DNA of 7,413 nucleotides, from assembly GCA_947458675.1 (NCBI GenBank), contig CANHAW010000093.1:1-7413 (forward strand). Reading direction: 5' to 3'. How positions within the stretch are numbered: position 1 is the stretch's first letter; the number at the start of each line of letters is the position of its first letter. The notes beneath the pieces were generated by a model, which had not been told where the DNA came from, ran no database searches, and saw nothing but the letters and a program-made list of their open reading frames with translations. Shown one piece after another: positions 6,863-7,413 of this stretch. Position numbers and translations under genes: made by a program. The stretch is from Beijerinckiaceae bacterium. Lineage in GTDB: Bacteria > Pseudomonadota > Alphaproteobacteria > Rhizobiales > Beijerinckiaceae.

Positions 6863-7203
6863 GGGCACTGCTCCTGGCACGTTGCGGGACGAACTTTCCA
6901 AGCTGTTTCCACTGGTTGGAAGCTGTTGGAGAATGGCAAGGCTAGGTGACGAGAAAGTGCCTGTATATCGGTACTTTTGCGGCAACGCTTACTTTTGGTC
7001 GCCGGACAGTCAAATCTAAGTCACGAATTGAAACATTTCTCTGCCCCTGCAATTGTCAGGGCGCACATCTTGGGCGTGGCAAGGCAACGCTGCAGTTCTG
7101 GCTTGAAGCTTTTGCGAGGCCAATCGCCAATCTGCTCTGAAGTAACTGCCAATATTAAGATAAAAAGGATGAAACCTGCAGTTCTTAGAGTGGAGCGGCA
7201 ATG
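6863..7203. other. Gene-poor, more AT-rich stretch with no convincing gene
   Basis: I see no supported protein gene here. Short open frames exist on both strands, but none has a family resemblance, a good ribosome binding site or protein-like composition. The stretch is richer in A and T than the genes around it. Visible items are a 10-bp direct repeat CTGCAGTTCT (7090-7099 and 7176-7185), a short inverted repeat CCCTG/CAGGG near 7047-7058, and the A/T-rich patch 7152-7167. A terminator-like hairpin at 7204-7228 implies that something may be transcribed rightward through this stretch. Confidence 0.45.
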
Positions 7204-7228
7204 GAGGCGGGGGCCGCCTCAAGTTTTT
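7204..7228 (+). terminator. Probable intrinsic terminator just upstream of the EcfG promoter
   Basis: GAGGCGG (7204-7210) pairs perfectly with CCGCCTC (7214-7220) across a GGG loop, and a run of five T follows at 7224-7228. The stem is 7 bp and all but one pair are G-C. On the minus strand no T-tract follows, so it acts rightward if at all. It ends two bases before the -35 element at 7230 and would shield the following small RNA unit from read-through. Confidence 0.5.
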
Positions 7229-7229
7229 C

Positions 7230-7255
7230 GGAACCTTCACCTTGCGGCGGACGTT
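7230..7255 (+). promoter_or_regulatory. EcfG-type (general stress response) promoter
   Basis: GGAACC (7230-7235), a 16-base spacer and CGTT (7252-7255) match exactly the known consensus GGAAC(C)-N16/17-CGTT for EcfG/SigT sigma factors, which are freed by the PhyR-NepR partner switch in Alphaproteobacteria. Transcription would start about 6-8 bases downstream, near 7261-7263. The position between a terminator and a structured, terminated segment supports real use. An exact two-box match with correct spacing in intergenic DNA is unlikely by chance. Confidence 0.72.
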
Positions 7256-7261
7256 ATTTGC

Positions 7262-7338
7262 ATGCCTCGGTCCATTTTCGCCCCCCAGCCCCGGACCTTG
7301 GCAGAAAGCCCGGCCTCAAGCCGGGCTTTCACCTTTTT
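7262..7338 (+). ncRNA. Candidate stress-induced small RNA with a C-rich loop (GsrN-like architecture)
   Basis: This is a predicted RNA of about 77 nucleotides, starting 7 bases after an exact EcfG -10 element and ending in a terminator T-tract. The 5' half folds as TGCC (7263-7266) with GGCA (7300-7303) and GGTCC (7269-7273) with GGACC (7293-7297), separated by a symmetrical 2x2 internal loop. The apical loop (7274-7292) is 19 bases and holds CGCCCCCCAGCCCC, an exposed C-rich sequence suited to pairing with G-rich Shine-Dalgarno regions. The terminator hairpin begins at the very next base. GsrN of Caulobacter crescentus is a known SigT-dependent small RNA that uses a C-rich loop to pair with katG mRNA; homology to it is not claimed, only shared design. 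Expression and targets are inferred. Confidence 0.55.
7304..7338 (+). terminator. Strong intrinsic terminator
   Basis: GAAAGCCCGGC (7304-7314) and GCCGGGCTTTC (7320-7330) form a perfect 11-bp stem with loop CTCAA, followed by ACC and five T (7334-7338). The T-rich side points rightward. On the minus strand the stem is followed by TGCC with only the stem's own TTT, so leftward termination would be weaker but possible. It ends the candidate small RNA. Confidence 0.8.
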
Positions 7339-7413
7339 GGGGTCATGTCGCGCGATGGCCTGTGGTGGCAGCGCCGCGTTCATCGCCTGGCGTGACATGG
7401 ACATCGATCAGTC

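Noticed and set aside
6632..6985. Longer version of the 76-residue protein starting at 6985
   Set aside because: The extra 41 residues are Ser/Pro-rich and not protein-like, and the AGGAG at 6871-6875 is placed for the start at 6862.
7090..7185. 10-bp direct repeat CTGCAGTTCT, two copies 86 bases apart
   Set aside because: It occurs only twice, has no flanking structure and is not linked to any element end; it is too short to indicate an insertion or attachment site.
7237..7404. 55-residue minus-strand frame covering the small RNA locus
   Set aside because: It has no ribosome binding site and no recognisable family, and the promoter, stem and terminator organisation on the plus strand explains the same bases better.
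6950..7413. Plus-strand frame open to the window edge (possible starts at 7169 or 7355)
   Set aside because: The translation is rich in Arg, Ser and Cys with no domain. It would run through two terminator hairpins, and the AAGG before the ATG at 7169 is too close to act as a ribosome binding site.
7343..7413. Possible C-terminal tail of a minus-strand gene entering from the right edge (about 22 residues, stop at 7343)
   Set aside because: The terminator hairpin just beyond it would suit a gene end, but 22 residues with no recognisable motif are not enough to support a gene.

Overview
The window looks like chromosomal DNA of an alphaproteobacterium, most likely from the Hyphomicrobiales (Rhizobiales). 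Codon use is GC-rich, the malate synthase G and the FAD-dependent oxidoreductase are of the type common in that group, and the right end carries a promoter that matches the EcfG (general stress response) sigma factor consensus, which is specific to Alphaproteobacteria. Taxonomy below class level is inference.

Layout: (1) 1-417, minus strand: the first 139 codons of malate synthase G (glcB), cut by the window edge. (2) 418-576: a divergent intergenic region with a 14-bp perfect palindrome. (3) 577-2097, plus strand: an FAD/NAD(P)-dependent oxidoreductase of the amine oxidase / protoporphyrinogen oxidase-like superfamily. (4) 6495 down to 2115, minus strand: a probable operon of five genes, namely a tripartite tricarboxylate transporter (binding protein tctC, small membrane subunit tctB, large membrane subunit tctA), a two-domain extradiol ring-cleavage dioxygenase of the catechol 2,3-dioxygenase type, and a small protein of unknown function with a strong ribosome binding site. 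(5) 6862-6632, minus strand: a 76-residue protein of unknown function. (6) 6863-7413: about 550 bases with no convincing protein gene.

The operon reads as an uptake-plus-catabolism module. A periplasmic protein captures a small carboxylate, the TctA/TctB membrane complex imports it, and the dioxygenase opens a catecholic ring. The substrate is therefore probably an aromatic or catechol-type acid, not citrate, but this is inferred from context. Malate synthase G would assimilate glyoxylate/acetyl-CoA and need not be linked to the operon.

The most interesting element is at the right end. A compact, terminator-insulated unit contains an exact EcfG-type promoter (GGAACC, 16-base spacer, CGTT), then about 77 bases that fold as a 5' stem-loop with a very C-rich loop, and then at once an 11-bp GC-rich terminator hairpin and a T-tract. 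This is the architecture expected of a general-stress-response small RNA with a C-rich, anti-Shine-Dalgarno-like seed, comparable in logic to GsrN of Caulobacter crescentus.
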